From UBA6164 sp045107135 (GTDB lineage: Bacteria; Patescibacteriota; Gracilibacteria; BD1-5; UBA6164), in contig JASFZI010000090.1 of NCBI GenBank assembly GCA_045107135.1, forward strand, positions 1-40,525: 40,525 bases of DNA, in the 5' to 3' direction. Shown piece after piece: positions 22,240 to 33,549 of this stretch. Position numbers and translations under genes: made by a program. How positions within the stretch are numbered: the stretch's first letter is position 1; each line of letters begins with the position of its first letter. Under the pieces are notes generated by a model. It was not told the DNA's origin. It did no database searches and was given only the letters and a program-made list of their open reading frames with translations.

Positions 22240-23937
22240 TTAATAAACTTTTCACATATAACATCTCTCACAGTAAACTTTTTCTGGTCTTTCAGGAGAA
22301 TAATTTGTATTAATTTCGTCATTACATCAATAACAATTTCTTTTATATAATTTTCTAGGATTTCTCTTATTCATCCTATCTAAATGTCTTTGATTGGGAT
22401 GCTTTCTTGGGATTGGTAAGTTATGTTTTCTATAAAAATCAAGCTCTTCTTTTATTATTCTGAAAGGTTTCTTTGTTATCTCACATTCTACTGCCCGATT
22501 TAATATATCATCAGGAATATCTTTTATATTATCTGGTAATTTGTTTGCTGGAATTATTTTTTTTACTTTTGGAAATGGAGCCTTATAATCTGACCAATTA
22601 CATCCTGAAATTAATGCTCTTTCTTTTGTAAGTGGATAATATTCTTGAGCTACTGATTCATTATATCAAAATGGTGACACATTTAATGGAAAAAATTCTC
22701 ACCATTCATTAGTTTTCTGCATATGTTCTATTATTTTTGGTACTAATACTTCATATTCCTCCTTTGTATACTGCTTATTAAAAATACAATATTTTTTATT
22801 TCTTAATCAAACACATCAAAAGAGATTAGAAGAATTATATACTCAAAAAGATAAAATAACATTATTACATTCAACTCAATCATAAGTAAATAATACGTTT
22901 TGAGCCCATCACACTCTAGAAAATTCATAACATCTTTCATTCTCTCATCAAATTCAATCATAAGAATCTTTTGTATTTCAAGCATTACAAAATTTTGAGT
23001 CTTCTATATCTACTAAATCAAAACACATAAAAGCATTCTTTGCATTAAATAAATTATCTCATGTAGAATTTTCACAGTTTATAAGGTTTGCATATACAAA
23101 AGGTTGTGAAATTGAAAATTTATTAAACTCTATTAAAGCATTATTTATGTTTTCATAACTTCAAGTTAATATTTGATTCTTCTGTATTTCAAATTCATCT
23201 TTTGAAACTTTTTTATTGAAAATATAATATTCTTTATTTTCCAAATTAGTACAGAAAATACAATTTTTACATCATGTTAAATTTCTTGAAAAAAAACAAT
23301 TATAGCTATTAAAACTATGAGAAACATAAAAACAATTTGAGCAATATCTACAATCATGAGATTCATAACAAACCTGAGAATCAAATATAGATCTACAATC
23401 AATTATATCTTTTCAAGTATAAACCCAACTTGAGTAGTAAACATCTTCTGAATCCAAATAAACTACAGAACTCATATAACAATTTTTAACTCATATTATA
23501 TAGTTATTAAATGAACTGTTTTCTGATTCTGAATTTGTTAATCATAATAATGGAACCTCAAATATAAGTTTATTTATTTGCTCAAAAAAAGATTTAGAAA
23601 AATCAAAATTTACTCAATAATCCATAGCATCCCATTTATCAGAAAACCATTCATCATGAGTATAAACTTTGTAGCTCTTATCAGGTGAATACATAGAAAT
23701 GATTTCTTTTCATGAAAAATCTGAATTTCTTCTATACATAATTCTTTCATTTCTAAATCATAATCTTCTTCTTTCTCTACATTCAGGACATTGCTGAGGC
23801 GTAGGAATATTATATTTTATATCATTAAAAATAGGTGAAACTTTATCATAAAATTCCAAATCCTTATCAGTAATATCAAAGCTTGAATTACATTGTTTAC
23901 ATATTTTTGTTTCAACTATTTTTTCACTAATGTTCAT
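22240..23937 (-). CDS. Cys-rich tandem paralogue F (first of six)
   Basis: 565 aa, the promoter-proximal copy. It starts MNISEKIVETKICKQC, then CPECRERRR and RNERIMYRRNSDFSG, where the cysteine of the RxCD motif is Ser. The Trp-rich DEWFSDKWDAMDYG and FFEQ segments are conserved with the other copies and with relatives in other candidate phyla. Codon 481 is CGG at the variable site. Upstream lies a weak hairpin (23946-23990) and then the TraG-like ATPase gene on the same strand. All five intergenic gaps downstream are 9-18 bp, so F to A is very likely one operon. Confidence 0.87.
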
Positions 23938-23945
23938 TAATAAAA

Positions 23946-23990
23946 AATAAAAAAATAAACTCTTATTTTAATAAGTTTACTTTTTTATTT
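23946..23990 (-). terminator. weak hairpin upstream of the Cys-rich array
   Basis: On the minus strand AAACTTAT and ATAAGAGTTT form an imperfect stem (two-base bulge) followed by TTTTTTT. It could end the TraG-like transcript and separate it from the array. The stem is AT-rich and the call is weak. Confidence 0.4.
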
Positions 23991-24003
23991 TTTATTTTCA
24001 AAT

Positions 24004-26259
24004 TTATATTATTGGTTCAGCAAAATCAATTACTTTCTCAATTACATCCTTTTGTTCCTCTATAACTTTTTTATTAGCTTCTTGTAAACTTCTTGAATAT
24101 TTTTTTCTTGAACTATCGTATATTCTAGAAATATAATCTGGGAGAATATCAATATCAGGTAAATATAAACTTTTCATTGAGAAAGGATCCTTAACTTGTC
24201 ATTTTACTAATAATTTACAATAAAATTCTCTTTGGTTTAGATTCGCTAAATCATATGATCATAAAAATGGATCAAAATGTTTTTCCATATACATAGCATC
24301 TTCACTAGATATTCTAAAACTTATAAGTGTTCAAACATTACCAAAAAGCGCATCACTAATACTATTAGGAATTTGTCTTAAAAATTGATGAGCAATCGTA
24401 AGACCTAATCAATATTTTCTAGCCTCTGATAATATTTCATTAAATGTTTCAGTTGCAAAATTTTGAAATTCATCTACATATAAGAAAAAAGGTATTCTTT
24501 CATTTTTTGAAGTTCATTGCCTTCACATAGCAGATTGGAAAATTTTTGTTACTATCATTGCTCATAAAAATCACATAATTTCTTCTTGAAGTTTTCACTT
24601 TGGTAATTTAACAAGAAGTATTTTCGAATCATCCATCATTTCTCTAAAATCTAATTTATTTTCATGAGAAGAAAATATATTTCTTAATATATCAATTGAA
24701 AGCAATTGTCATACTTTATTTAATATAGGCATGATTGCTTCAGAATTAAATTGTTGACTCCATCAAGCAAATTCATTTATCCAGAAATTTTTAACAACAT
24801 CATCATCAACCGCATCAATCATTTCATACCTAAAATCCTTATCTGTTAAGGCTCTTATTATATCAAATAAAGTTGAATTTTCTTTTTCAAGTAAAGCCAA
24901 AAAAATCATTCTAAGAACATGTTCAAGTTTCGGATTCCAATTTGTTCAAAAAAATTTCTTAAAAATATCTATAAATCACTTTGCTAATATTTGTTTTGAT
25001 TCGTTTGATTTTACATCTAAAGGATTAAAACAAAAAGGAAACTTATCATCAGTTGGATCAAATATAATAACATCATCTATCCTATTCTCAGGAATATGAT
25101 TCATGATTTCCTCTATCAAATCTCCATGTGGATCAATAACTCATATTCCCCTACCTTGTTTAAGGTCATCTATCATTAAAGTAGATAAAAATTTTGTTTT
25201 ACCTGTACCCGTTTTTCCTACTACATATAAGTGTCTCAATCTATCTTCATCATAAATTCAAACCGGTACTTTTGTCGATCTATAATCACTTGTTCAAATA
25301 ATATTAATATCACTAGGATAATTAATAGGTTTTTTTTCTCAATTAGGCAATTCTTTATAATCAAAAATAGGTGCTCAAATTGGTAAAGCTAATTTTTTTG
25401 AAGTTACTTTCAATAAAGAAGTTTCATTTTTTGGATTATTAGGAAAATGAAAAATACTTGATAGTTCTTCAGAAGTAAACATATATTTTGATAATTTACA
25501 TCATTCAATATCTCCATCTTTAATTGATTTAATATTATCATGAATTTTTAATCTAAAGTCATTTAATGGATAATTTTTAAAGACTGAAAAATTATTAAAA
25601 AAAGCTTTAAGTTTTCACTTTGCTAGTTCTTTATTTTCTCATTGAATAACAATATATAATTTTACTCAAAAAAGATTCTGTTCAATTTTATGTTTAAAAT
25701 ATTTATTCCCTAATCACTTCCATCAAGATTTGATTTTATGATTAAAAATATATTTAAAAAACTGAAAAAATAATTTAATTTTAAACCACTTATATGCCAA
25801 TTTTGTTTTGATAAAAAAACTGAAGCTCTCTCAAACCATAGGATCAACAGCCATAAAAACACCTACTTTATCAGTAGAAATTCAAAAGTTTTCAAAACTT
25901 CTAAAAATATTAAAAATAAATTCTGTATTATCTGTTGTAGAATAATTAAAAGGATAAAACCAATTATTTGTAAGTTTTAATTCTCAAATAACTGTTCTAT
26001 CTAAATCATAATTCCATACACCTTTATCATCTGAAGTTAATTGAAAGTTATTAAAATAACTATAAAATTGCGACTCAAAAGCAGCATACGTAGAATCATC
26101 TGAAGTATAACTAAAATACGTTTCTCAACCTGAAAAATTTATACCAAAAGTCATCTTTTTTCACTCTAAAGTCTTACTTATGTCCTCAAAAAAACTAGTC
26201 ATATACTTTTTTCAATTAGCATAAGAATGAAAAACTTTTATTAAATGTGTTTTAATCAT
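24004..26259 (-). CDS. TraG/VirD4-like ATPase (type IV secretion coupling family)
   Basis: A 751 aa P-loop ATPase. The first 330 or so residues are an all-round alpha/beta domain common in candidate-phyla homologues. Walker A (VVGKTGTGKTKF) is at about residue 345, followed by GIGVIDPHGDLIEEI, typical of HerA/VirD4 ATPases. Walker B (FLYVDEFQNFATETF) is near residue 590, then a TraM-recognition-like region (ARKYGLGLTIAHQFLRQI). Such proteins couple DNA or protein substrates to type IV secretion channels. No transmembrane helix is evident, and no VirB, relaxase or pilin gene is nearby. It is directly upstream of the Cys-rich array on the same strand. Its own upstream neighbour is the ABC exporter (93 bp gap). 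Confidence 0.85.
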
Positions 26260-26352
26260 TTATAACTCTGTTAAAATAATAATCGTCTATATTTAATATA
26301 TTGATAAAATGTTAAAAAACAAGAATAATTGACTTTTTCATAAATTCATTTA

Positions 26353-28083
26353 TTAATCTAATAATAATCCACTTTGTAAATCAACCATTTTTTTATAATA
26401 TTTTCATGATTTTAACAATTTTTTATGAGTTCATCTTTCTATAACTTTAAAATCATCTAAAACAATTATATCATCAGCCTCTTTAACCGTTTGAAGTCTG
26501 TGAGCTATTATTATAACTGTTCTTCATTCAAATAAATTATTTATAGCATTTGTAACCGTTTCTTCAGAAAAACTATCTAATGCTGAAGTAGGTTCATCAA
26601 GTATTATAATTTCAGGATCTTTTATGAAAATTTTAGCTATTGCAAGCCTTTGTCTTTGTCATCCAGACAATCTTATTCATCTCTCTCCTATTTCTGTATC
26701 AATTCCATCTTTAAAATCATAAACAAAACTTGCTTCAGCTTTTTCTAAAGCATTTTTTATTTCTAAATTACTTAATCTCTTTTTGCTTCAATAAGTCAAA
26801 TTATCTATAATAGTTCAATCAAAAATTGAAGGTTCCTGAGTTAAGTATCAAATATGTTTATAATATGACTTTAAACTAAGCTTATTTAAATCTTGATTAT
26901 CAATTAAAATTTCTCATAAATTAGCCCTCAAGAATCAAGATAATATTTTAATTAATGTAGTTTTTCATGAACCTGACCTTCATATAATTGCAGTTTTCTT
27001 TCATCATTTTATATTTAAACTAAAATTTTTAAAAACTTTTTTTCATGGATAAGAAAAACATAAATTTTTAATTTTATAATTTCATATTTTATATTTAAAT
27101 TTTTTTCATGAATCATATCACTGAATTTTTGGTGTATTATCAAATAATTCATATAATTTTTCTACTCTAACATACTCTTTTGTAAAATTTTTATAAAAAT
27201 CTACAGCTTCCCTAACATTACTATCAAGAATTGTTAAAATCGTTATAATAGCTATAAAATCAGAAAAATTATATGTTCACTTTATGACTCCTATTCATAC
27301 AATTAAAATAGCTCAAATTTTTAACATATTATTAAATAATATATTTAATCAAAAATTGATTTCTAACCAAAAGAGCCTTTTAGTAAAATAAAAAGCCTTT
27401 CTGTCATTTAAGTATTTTAAATTTGATATTTCCTTTTTAATTTGATTGTTTTGTAAAATTTCAAATTTTGACATAATAATTTTTACTAAGTCTTTTGTAT
27501 ATAAATTACCATAATCTATCATTCTACTTCTTGCTCTTATAGCTCTTATATTTACAATTTTTGTAATAAAAAATAAAAAAACTACTATCAACAATATAAC
27601 TACAGTATAAACTCAAATAATATTATAAATATACAAAAAAGAAAAAATAAATGAAAAAATAATTTGTAATCAAAAGAATCAAAAATCTGCTAATAACTGA
27701 CTCCATGTATTAATTCACTTTTCAATTAAAGCTATTAATTTTCAAGTTCATATTTGTTCATATGAATTATTTTCAAATAAGAAAAACTCCTTTATATATT
27801 TATTTTGTATGTAATTTTTTGAATTTCTTCTAAAAACTGGAAAAATATCTTTTCCTAACCATCTAATTGCCGCAAGAGAAAAAATAAAACAAACAAAAAA
27901 TATAGTCAAAGAATATAAATTATTTATATTTCATTCCTCAATTGCCTGAGTAATACGCTTTATAATTTCAACACTAAATACCCAAAAAAAAAATAAATAT
28001 GCTGAAAATAAAACTGAAAACATAGTTAATAATTTTTGCTTTTTAATTGGAGAAAAAAAACTCCTGACTTTTTTAATATTCAT
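26353..28083 (-). CDS. ABC exporter, permease-ATPase fusion
   Basis: A 576 aa half-transporter of the MsbA/lipid-or-peptide exporter type: an N-terminal six-helix permease (about 1-320) followed by an ATPase domain. Walker A reads IGRSGSGKTTL (about residues 368-378), the signature LSGGQRQR lies near 470, Walker B IIILDEPTSALDS near 490, and the H-loop is AHRLQ near 525. Glycines of the P-loop and signature are TGA or GGN mixed. It presumably works as a homodimer, since no partner is adjacent. It starts 26 bp after the mutS stop on the same strand. The substrate cannot be told. Confidence 0.92.
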
Positions 28084-28109
28084 TAATATTTTTTCTTATA
28101 AATTATATA

Positions 28110-29480
28110 TTATAGTTTATTTTTTAATTCACTTATTTTATTTAATGCATCCATTGGTGTTAGATTATTAACGTCAATTTGTTTTAGAAGCTTCTCAACT
28201 TCTGAATCTTTTTCTATATATTCAATAACTGGTTCAGCAGATAAAGATAGTTGTGTTCATGAAATCTTTGCATGTTCTAGTTCAAGCATTTTTAACATTT
28301 TTTTTGCTTCTGTAATAGTAGATTTAGACAAACCGGCAATTTTTGCAACTTCCAATCAGAATGATTTTTTAATTCAACCAGGTATAATTTTCCTTAAAAA
28401 AACTAAATTTTCTTCATTTTCTCAAACAGCAACAGAAAAATTTGCTACTCCTGAAAGATTTTTTGATTCATCAATTAATTCATGATAATGAGTTGCAAAT
28501 AAAGTTTTTGCTTTGATATTATCATGATTTTCTTTTAATATTGCCCAAGCTAAACTCATACCATCATAAGTTGAGGTTCACCTTCATACTTCATCAATTA
28601 TAACAAATGATTTTTTTGTAGAATTATTTAATATATTTGCAATTTCCTGCATTTCAACCATAAAAGTAGATTGTCCTAAAAACAAATTATCATTTGCTCA
28701 GATCCTTGAAAATATTTTATCTGTTATTGGAATAATAGCTTTTTTTGCTGGAACAAAACTCCCCATATGTGCTAATAAAACTATTAATGCATTTTGTCTT
28801 AGAAATGTAGACTTTCACCCCATATTTGGTCAGGTGATAATATGAACGTACTTATTATTAGTTAAGTTTAAATCATTACTTATAAAATCTTTTTCAGTTT
28901 GTTCAATAACTATATGTCTTCATCACATCACTGAAAAATTATAATTTTTGTTTATCTCTGGTTTAACAAAATTATTAGAATAAGCAATTTCTCACATAGA
29001 AGCAATAAAATCTATAAAAGCTGTTTTATCACTTACTTCTTTAATATCATTAAAACTATCTAAAATTTTATCTCTTACACTCAAAAATATTTCATATTCT
29101 CTTTCTGCTTTTTTTCATTCAGCATCAAGAATTTCCAATTCAAATTCTTTCAATTCAGGAGTTATAAATCTAGAGGCATTTACTAAAGTTTGTTTATGAA
29201 CAAAAATATCAGGTATTTTTGTAACCTGACTTTTAGGTATTTCAATAAAATAACCTGAGGCTGAAGTATATTTAATTTTTAAAGAGCTTAATCAATATTT
29301 TTCTGATAACTCAGATTGATAATTTGTTAACCAATCTTTTGAATTACTTACCAAACGTCTATAATGATCAACTTTCTCATCAAAATTATCTGAAATAATT
29401 TCTCATCACATTATATTATTTTCAGCATCAATTTTGATTGCATCATCTACTAACTTTATTACATTTTTTATATTTTCCAC
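28110..29480 (-). CDS. mutS: N-terminally truncated MutS (clamp plus ATPase)
   Basis: About 456 aa, against about 850 for MutS. The frame opens in the middle of the core domain (NPRLLVENIKNV upstream of GGEIISDNFDEKVDHYRRL), so the mismatch-binding domain I with its Phe-x-Glu and the connector domain are missing. What remains is intact: the clamp (SLKIKYTSASGYFIEI, HKQTLVNASRFITPELKEFE), Walker A TGPNMGGKSTFLRQ (about 215-228), Walker B VIIDEVGRGTSTYDG (about 295), and FATHYHEL. A stop (TAG) in frame precedes the first sense codons near 29522. GTG at 29480 is a possible start and the first ATG is at 29411. No MutS-like sequence lies further upstream, since a divergent gene begins at 29618. 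It may be inactive for mismatch repair, may have another role, or may be a decaying gene. Confidence 0.85.
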
Positions 29481-29617
29481 AAGTAATCTAGGATTATAAT
29501 TAATTATATAATAATTATTCTATTAATAAGAAATATTTTGTAAAGAAATATTGTAATTTAAGAGATTTTAGATATTCTAAATATAGAATAAATATAGATA
29601 ATTTTTTGCCTTAAAAA

Positions 29618-31225
29618 ATGATAAAAATAAATAAAAAAGATTCAATAATTGATATAATAATCAAAATAAATAATTGTAAACAAAAGGAAGTAGTACTAGA
29701 TTTTCCTTTTGGACACCCAATAATTCACAATTATACTTCTCTTAAAATATTAAAAAATAAATCCTGAAAAAAAGATTTAATTATAGTTACTAGTGATAAA
29801 ACAGCTAAAAAAATATGAAAAAAGTTATGAATTAAATATTCTAAGATTGGTCAGGCTGATTTGCTTGAATATAACTATACTTTTCTTGAATATTCTAAAT
29901 ATTTATTTAAACGTTATATAAAAGAATTTTTTCAACTTTTTTCAGACAATACCCCGAATATAATATTCGATTATCATAAAAAATATGCCTCTGGTAATTC
30001 AAAAATATGATTTTTTATGCTATGATTAGTAGCATCTATTCTTCTCTTTATTTTTATTTTTTATTTTGCTGTAAATAAAACATATATACATATAACTCCT
30101 GAAATAACAATAAAAACAAGAGCTGAAAATTTTATATTCAGAGAAGCTCAGAAAGATGAAATTACTGATAATAATATAATAAAACTAAATAAAATCTCAG
30201 AATTAATTTATTTAACAGATACTTTTTGAACTAGTTGAATAAATGAAGGCACTCTAAAAAGAAGTAAATGAAAAGTAACTTTCTTTAATGAATTAAATGA
30301 GGATGTTGCCTTATTAAAAAATACAAGAGTTCAAACTGATGATGGGATAATATTTACTGCAGATACTGATATTATTATACCTAAAGCAACGCTATCATTA
30401 TCATGAACAATACAACCTTGAACAACAAATATAAACATTACATCAAAAATATATGATAATGAATGAAAGATTGTATGAGATAGAGGTAATATAAATATTT
30501 GAACATTACTTTTAATTCCATGATTAAAAACAAATAGAGACAAAATTTATGCTAAGACCATATGAGAAATAAAGTGATGAGAAAATATATTCACAAAACA
30601 ATTAACTCAAGTTGATATAGATAACGCATCAGATTTATTAGAATCAAAACTAAGACAACAAGCTTTAAATGAATTAAAAAAACAAATTTTAGAGAATAAC
30701 AAAAATAATAATATAACTTATGAAATATTATGAGTAAATAATATTTTAGAATATTCAGATTTTAAAATTATTTGAAAAGAAAAATTAAAAGTATGAGAAA
30801 ATATAGAAAATTTTGAATTATCATGAACAATAAAAATTACAAGTTTTACATATAATACAGAAAAAGTTTTAAATCAACTTTCTAATACAGTTAAATGAAG
30901 TTTATTAAAAAATATTGAAAAAATATTATTTATCAATAATGAATCATTAAGAATTTCTAATATTATGAATAGGCAAGAAAATCCTCTTGAAATAAAGGCA
31001 ACTGCTCAAGTAGAAGCTTTCTTTGCTCACAATTTCTTAAATGAAAAAAATAACTATATAGAAAAGTTGAAAAATACAATTTGATGAATAAATAAAAATG
31101 AGGCATTAAAAATTTTACTAAATAATCCAAATATTAGTGATGTAAAAATTGAAATAAGGCCATTTTTTATAAATACCATTTCTAAAATTACTGATAATAT
31201 AATAATAAAGGTTGTAGAAAAATAA
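29618..31225 (+). CDS. membrane-anchored baseplate-J-like protein
   Basis: A 535 aa protein. A cytoplasmic N-terminal half of about 125 residues precedes one transmembrane helix (about 129-150), and the remainder is outside. The outer part has the pattern NTRVQTDDGIIFTADTDIIIPK, then SGTIQPGTTNINITSK and GNINIGTLLLIPG, which closely follows baseplate J/gp47-like proteins known from candidate-phyla genomes. In phage, gp47 forms part of the baseplate; in candidate-phyla bacteria the role is not known. TGA glycines are frequent. It is divergent from mutS and ends in a strong bidirectional hairpin shared with the helicase gene. No other phage structural gene is nearby. Confidence 0.72.
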
Positions 31226-31230
31226 TTATC

Positions 31231-31269
31231 AAAAAAATACTAAATTATTAAATAATTTAGTATTTTTTT
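31231..31269. terminator. bidirectional terminator
   Basis: A near-perfect 39-nt palindrome: seven A, TACTAAATTATT, A, its complement and seven T. It lies between the convergent stops of the baseplate-J-like gene and the DEAD-box helicase gene. Confidence 0.88.
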
Positions 31270-31277
31270 GTAGTTTA

Positions 31278-33197
31278 TTAACTTCTTTTTCATCTATATC
31301 ATCCTCTTGAACTACTATTTGATGATTTATTTCATTTATATCATCCTCTATATCAACCTCCTGATGATCTATTTCATCAATTATATCATCCTCATGAACC
31401 TCCACTATCTTTTTGTTTAGCTTGAACTATAAGTGGTTTTCTAGAATTTAATTCTTTGAATTTTCTTAAAACAAAATCTGCATCATTATCAGATAAATTA
31501 ATAAATGAAAATTCTCTCAAAATATCTATATTTCAAACATCTCATAATTTAGAATCAGTTTCTTTTTCTATAAATTGTATCAAACTTCATGGAGTAAATC
31601 CATCTAATTTTCATTTAGCTACAAATAATCTCATTTGACCATCTACTCAACTAACTCCTCTTTTTTGTCCTCCTCTACTTCAGCTATTTCTTCATCCATC
31701 TCTTCATCCATCTCTTCATCCTCATGAGAATGAATCTTCTTTTAAATCAGTATAATGAGTTGTTGAAAATTCTTTACCATATCATTCTTTTAAAATAGCA
31801 GCTAAAATTTCTTCTGGAGAATTATCTAACTCTAATAAATCCTTTGCTAAATCAATATAATGTAAATCTTCTGTTTTTTCTAATAATTTTTTAATATTAT
31901 CTATTAATCTCTTTTTCTTAAATTCAATAACGTCAGATACTTTTGGTAATATTCATACAGCTACTTTCACTCTAAGAGTTCTTTCTATCCAGTTTAAAGT
32001 TCTAGAATCTCTTCTTGATACAAATGAAATAGCTTCTCATTTGTTCCCCGCTCTACCTGTTCTTCAAATTCTATGTGTATAAGTTTCTGGATTATCTGGA
32101 AGTGAATAATTAATTACATGTGTTAGATTATTTACATCAATTCATCTAGCAGCAACATCAGTAGCAACAAGAATTTTAATTGCACCATTTTTGAATCTTG
32201 CAAGAGTTTTTTCTCTCATTTTTTGATCAATATCTCCATGGATTCATTCCACCTTATACCCTCTAGTCATTAATTTTGCAGCTATATTATCAACATCAGC
32301 CTTAGTTCTACAAAATAATATACCATAAAAATCAAACTCTACTTCGATAACTCTACATAATGCTTCAAATTTATCTCTTTCATTTATTTTATAACATTTT
32401 TGTTCAATATTTTCATTTGATATTTCTTTTGTTTCAATAGAAACTTTATCATGATCTTTAATATATTTTTTTACTATAGCCTGAATACCTCTTGGCATTG
32501 TAGCAGAAAATAATAATAATTTCTTTTCTTTTGGAGTATACTCAATTATTTGTTCTATGTCTTCTTTAAAACCAATATTTAACATTTCATCAGCTTCATC
32601 TAGAACGAAATATTTAATATTTTCTAATTTTAAAGTTTTTCTTTTAGTTAAATGATCAATAACTCTACCAGGAGTACCAACAACTATTTGAGGTCCTCTT
32701 TTTAGCCCCATTAATTCATTTCTAATGTTTTGACCACCATATAATAATTGAACTCTAACTCACACGTCTGCAAAAGATTTTATTTCTTCTGCAACTTGTA
32801 TAGCAAGTTCTCTTGTAGGAGCTAAAATCATAGCTTGAACTGATTTATTTTTAGGATCTAATCTTTCTAATATTGGAAGTGCAAATGCAGCTGTTTTACC
32901 AGTACCTGTTTTAGCTTGTCCAATAATATCCTTTTCTCAATTTAGTAAAAGAGGAATAACTCATACTTGAACAGGACTAGGAAATTTGTAACCCTTTTTT
33001 TCGATTTTAGCTAACATTTTTTCAGATAGACCTAAATCTTTAAACTGAACTTTTTTTTCTGTTTCTTTTACTTCAACATCTTTTACAACTTCTGTTTTCT
33101 TTTCAGCTTTAACGGCAACTGTTTTTTTTACTATTTTTTTAGCAGCTACTTTCTTTTCAACCTTTACAGCTACTACTTTTTTCTCTACTTCTGACAT
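31278..33197 (-). CDS. deaD: DEAD-box RNA helicase with DbpA-type RNA-binding domain and RGG tails
   Basis: A 639 aa helicase of the DeaD/CsdA type, which unwinds RNA duplexes in ribosome assembly and at low temperature. A lysine/valine-rich tail of about 50 residues comes first, then the Q motif (FKDLGL ... PSPVQV), motif I AKTGTGKT (about 97-104), PTRELA, TPGR, VLDEADEML, LFSATMP, ATDVAARGID and HRIGRTGRAG. C-terminal to this are an RGG stretch (RDGGRDGGRNSG), a DbpA-like RNA-binding domain (VDGQMRLFVAKGKLDGFTPG, then GNIDILREFSFI), and a final RGGYRGGYKG-type tail. The RGG glycines alternate GGA and TGA. The upstream region holds a hairpin and short ORF that could regulate it. Confidence 0.93.
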
Positions 33198-33228
33198 AAA
33201 TAATATAATATTATTAATAAAATAACAT

Positions 33229-33267
33229 TAAAAAAAGAAGAGCACGCAATTTGATGCAAGCTCTTCT
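33229..33267 (-). terminator. terminator-like hairpin upstream of the helicase start
   Basis: AGAAGAGC and GCTCTTCT form an 8-bp stem, with a smaller inner pairing, followed on the minus strand by seven T. It lies about 32 bp before the helicase ATG, in the position of a leader attenuator. It may alternatively end a short transcript from the purC side. Confidence 0.6.
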
Positions 33268-33468
33268 AAAATGAAGGAGAACTTCCAGTACAAACAATAA
33301 ATCAAATATAATTAATTTTCATAACGCGAACGCGTGCGTTTTTATAAGTTCACTTAACCCAAATTAATTATATACCATTATATTGAGTCTACCAGAACTT
33401 CTTGTTTTTTTAAGTGACCGGAGTATAGTGACTAATTTTATAAAAGCAAATCTTTTTTAGAAAATAAA

Positions 33469-33497
33469 CAAAAAGCGATACCCCATTTAAGGGTACC
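33469..33497 (-). terminator. terminator of the purC-like cassette
   Basis: On the minus strand GGTACCC and GGGTATC form a 7-bp stem (one G-U pair) with a TTAAATG-type loop, followed by GCTTTTTG. It is GC-richer than native terminators in this window. Confidence 0.65.
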
Positions 33498-33549
33498 ACT
33501 TTAATTAATAGTTTTAGGAAATAATAACAAGGTTATTTAAAACCTTCCA

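Larger units (their letters stand above)
33198..33549. other. intergenic region between helicase and purC-like gene
   Basis: 352 bp without a supported gene. It contains, on the minus strand, the purC terminator (33469-33497), a GC-rich element ACGCGAACGCGTGCGT (about 33324-33339), an 8-bp inverted pair TCACTTAA/TTAAGTGA spanning about 33350-33410, an 18-codon ATG-TAG reading with one TGA (33266-33322), and a strong hairpin just before the helicase start. I see no rRNA, tmRNA or SRP RNA pattern. It may hold the helicase promoter and leader, or a small RNA. Confidence 0.5.

Noticed and set aside
13684..23937. Repeated sequence blocks suggesting a CRISPR array.
   Set aside because: The period is about 1.7 kb and the units are intact paralogous genes with diverged sequence, not short repeats with spacers.
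28110..29522. Frameshift repair to recover a full MutS upstream of the truncated gene.
   Set aside because: The upstream 95 bp contain stops in all frames and no MutS-like residues, and a divergent gene starts at 29618.
33198..33549. A structured RNA gene such as tmRNA, SRP or RNase P RNA.
   Set aside because: None of the conserved cores of these RNAs is recognisable.
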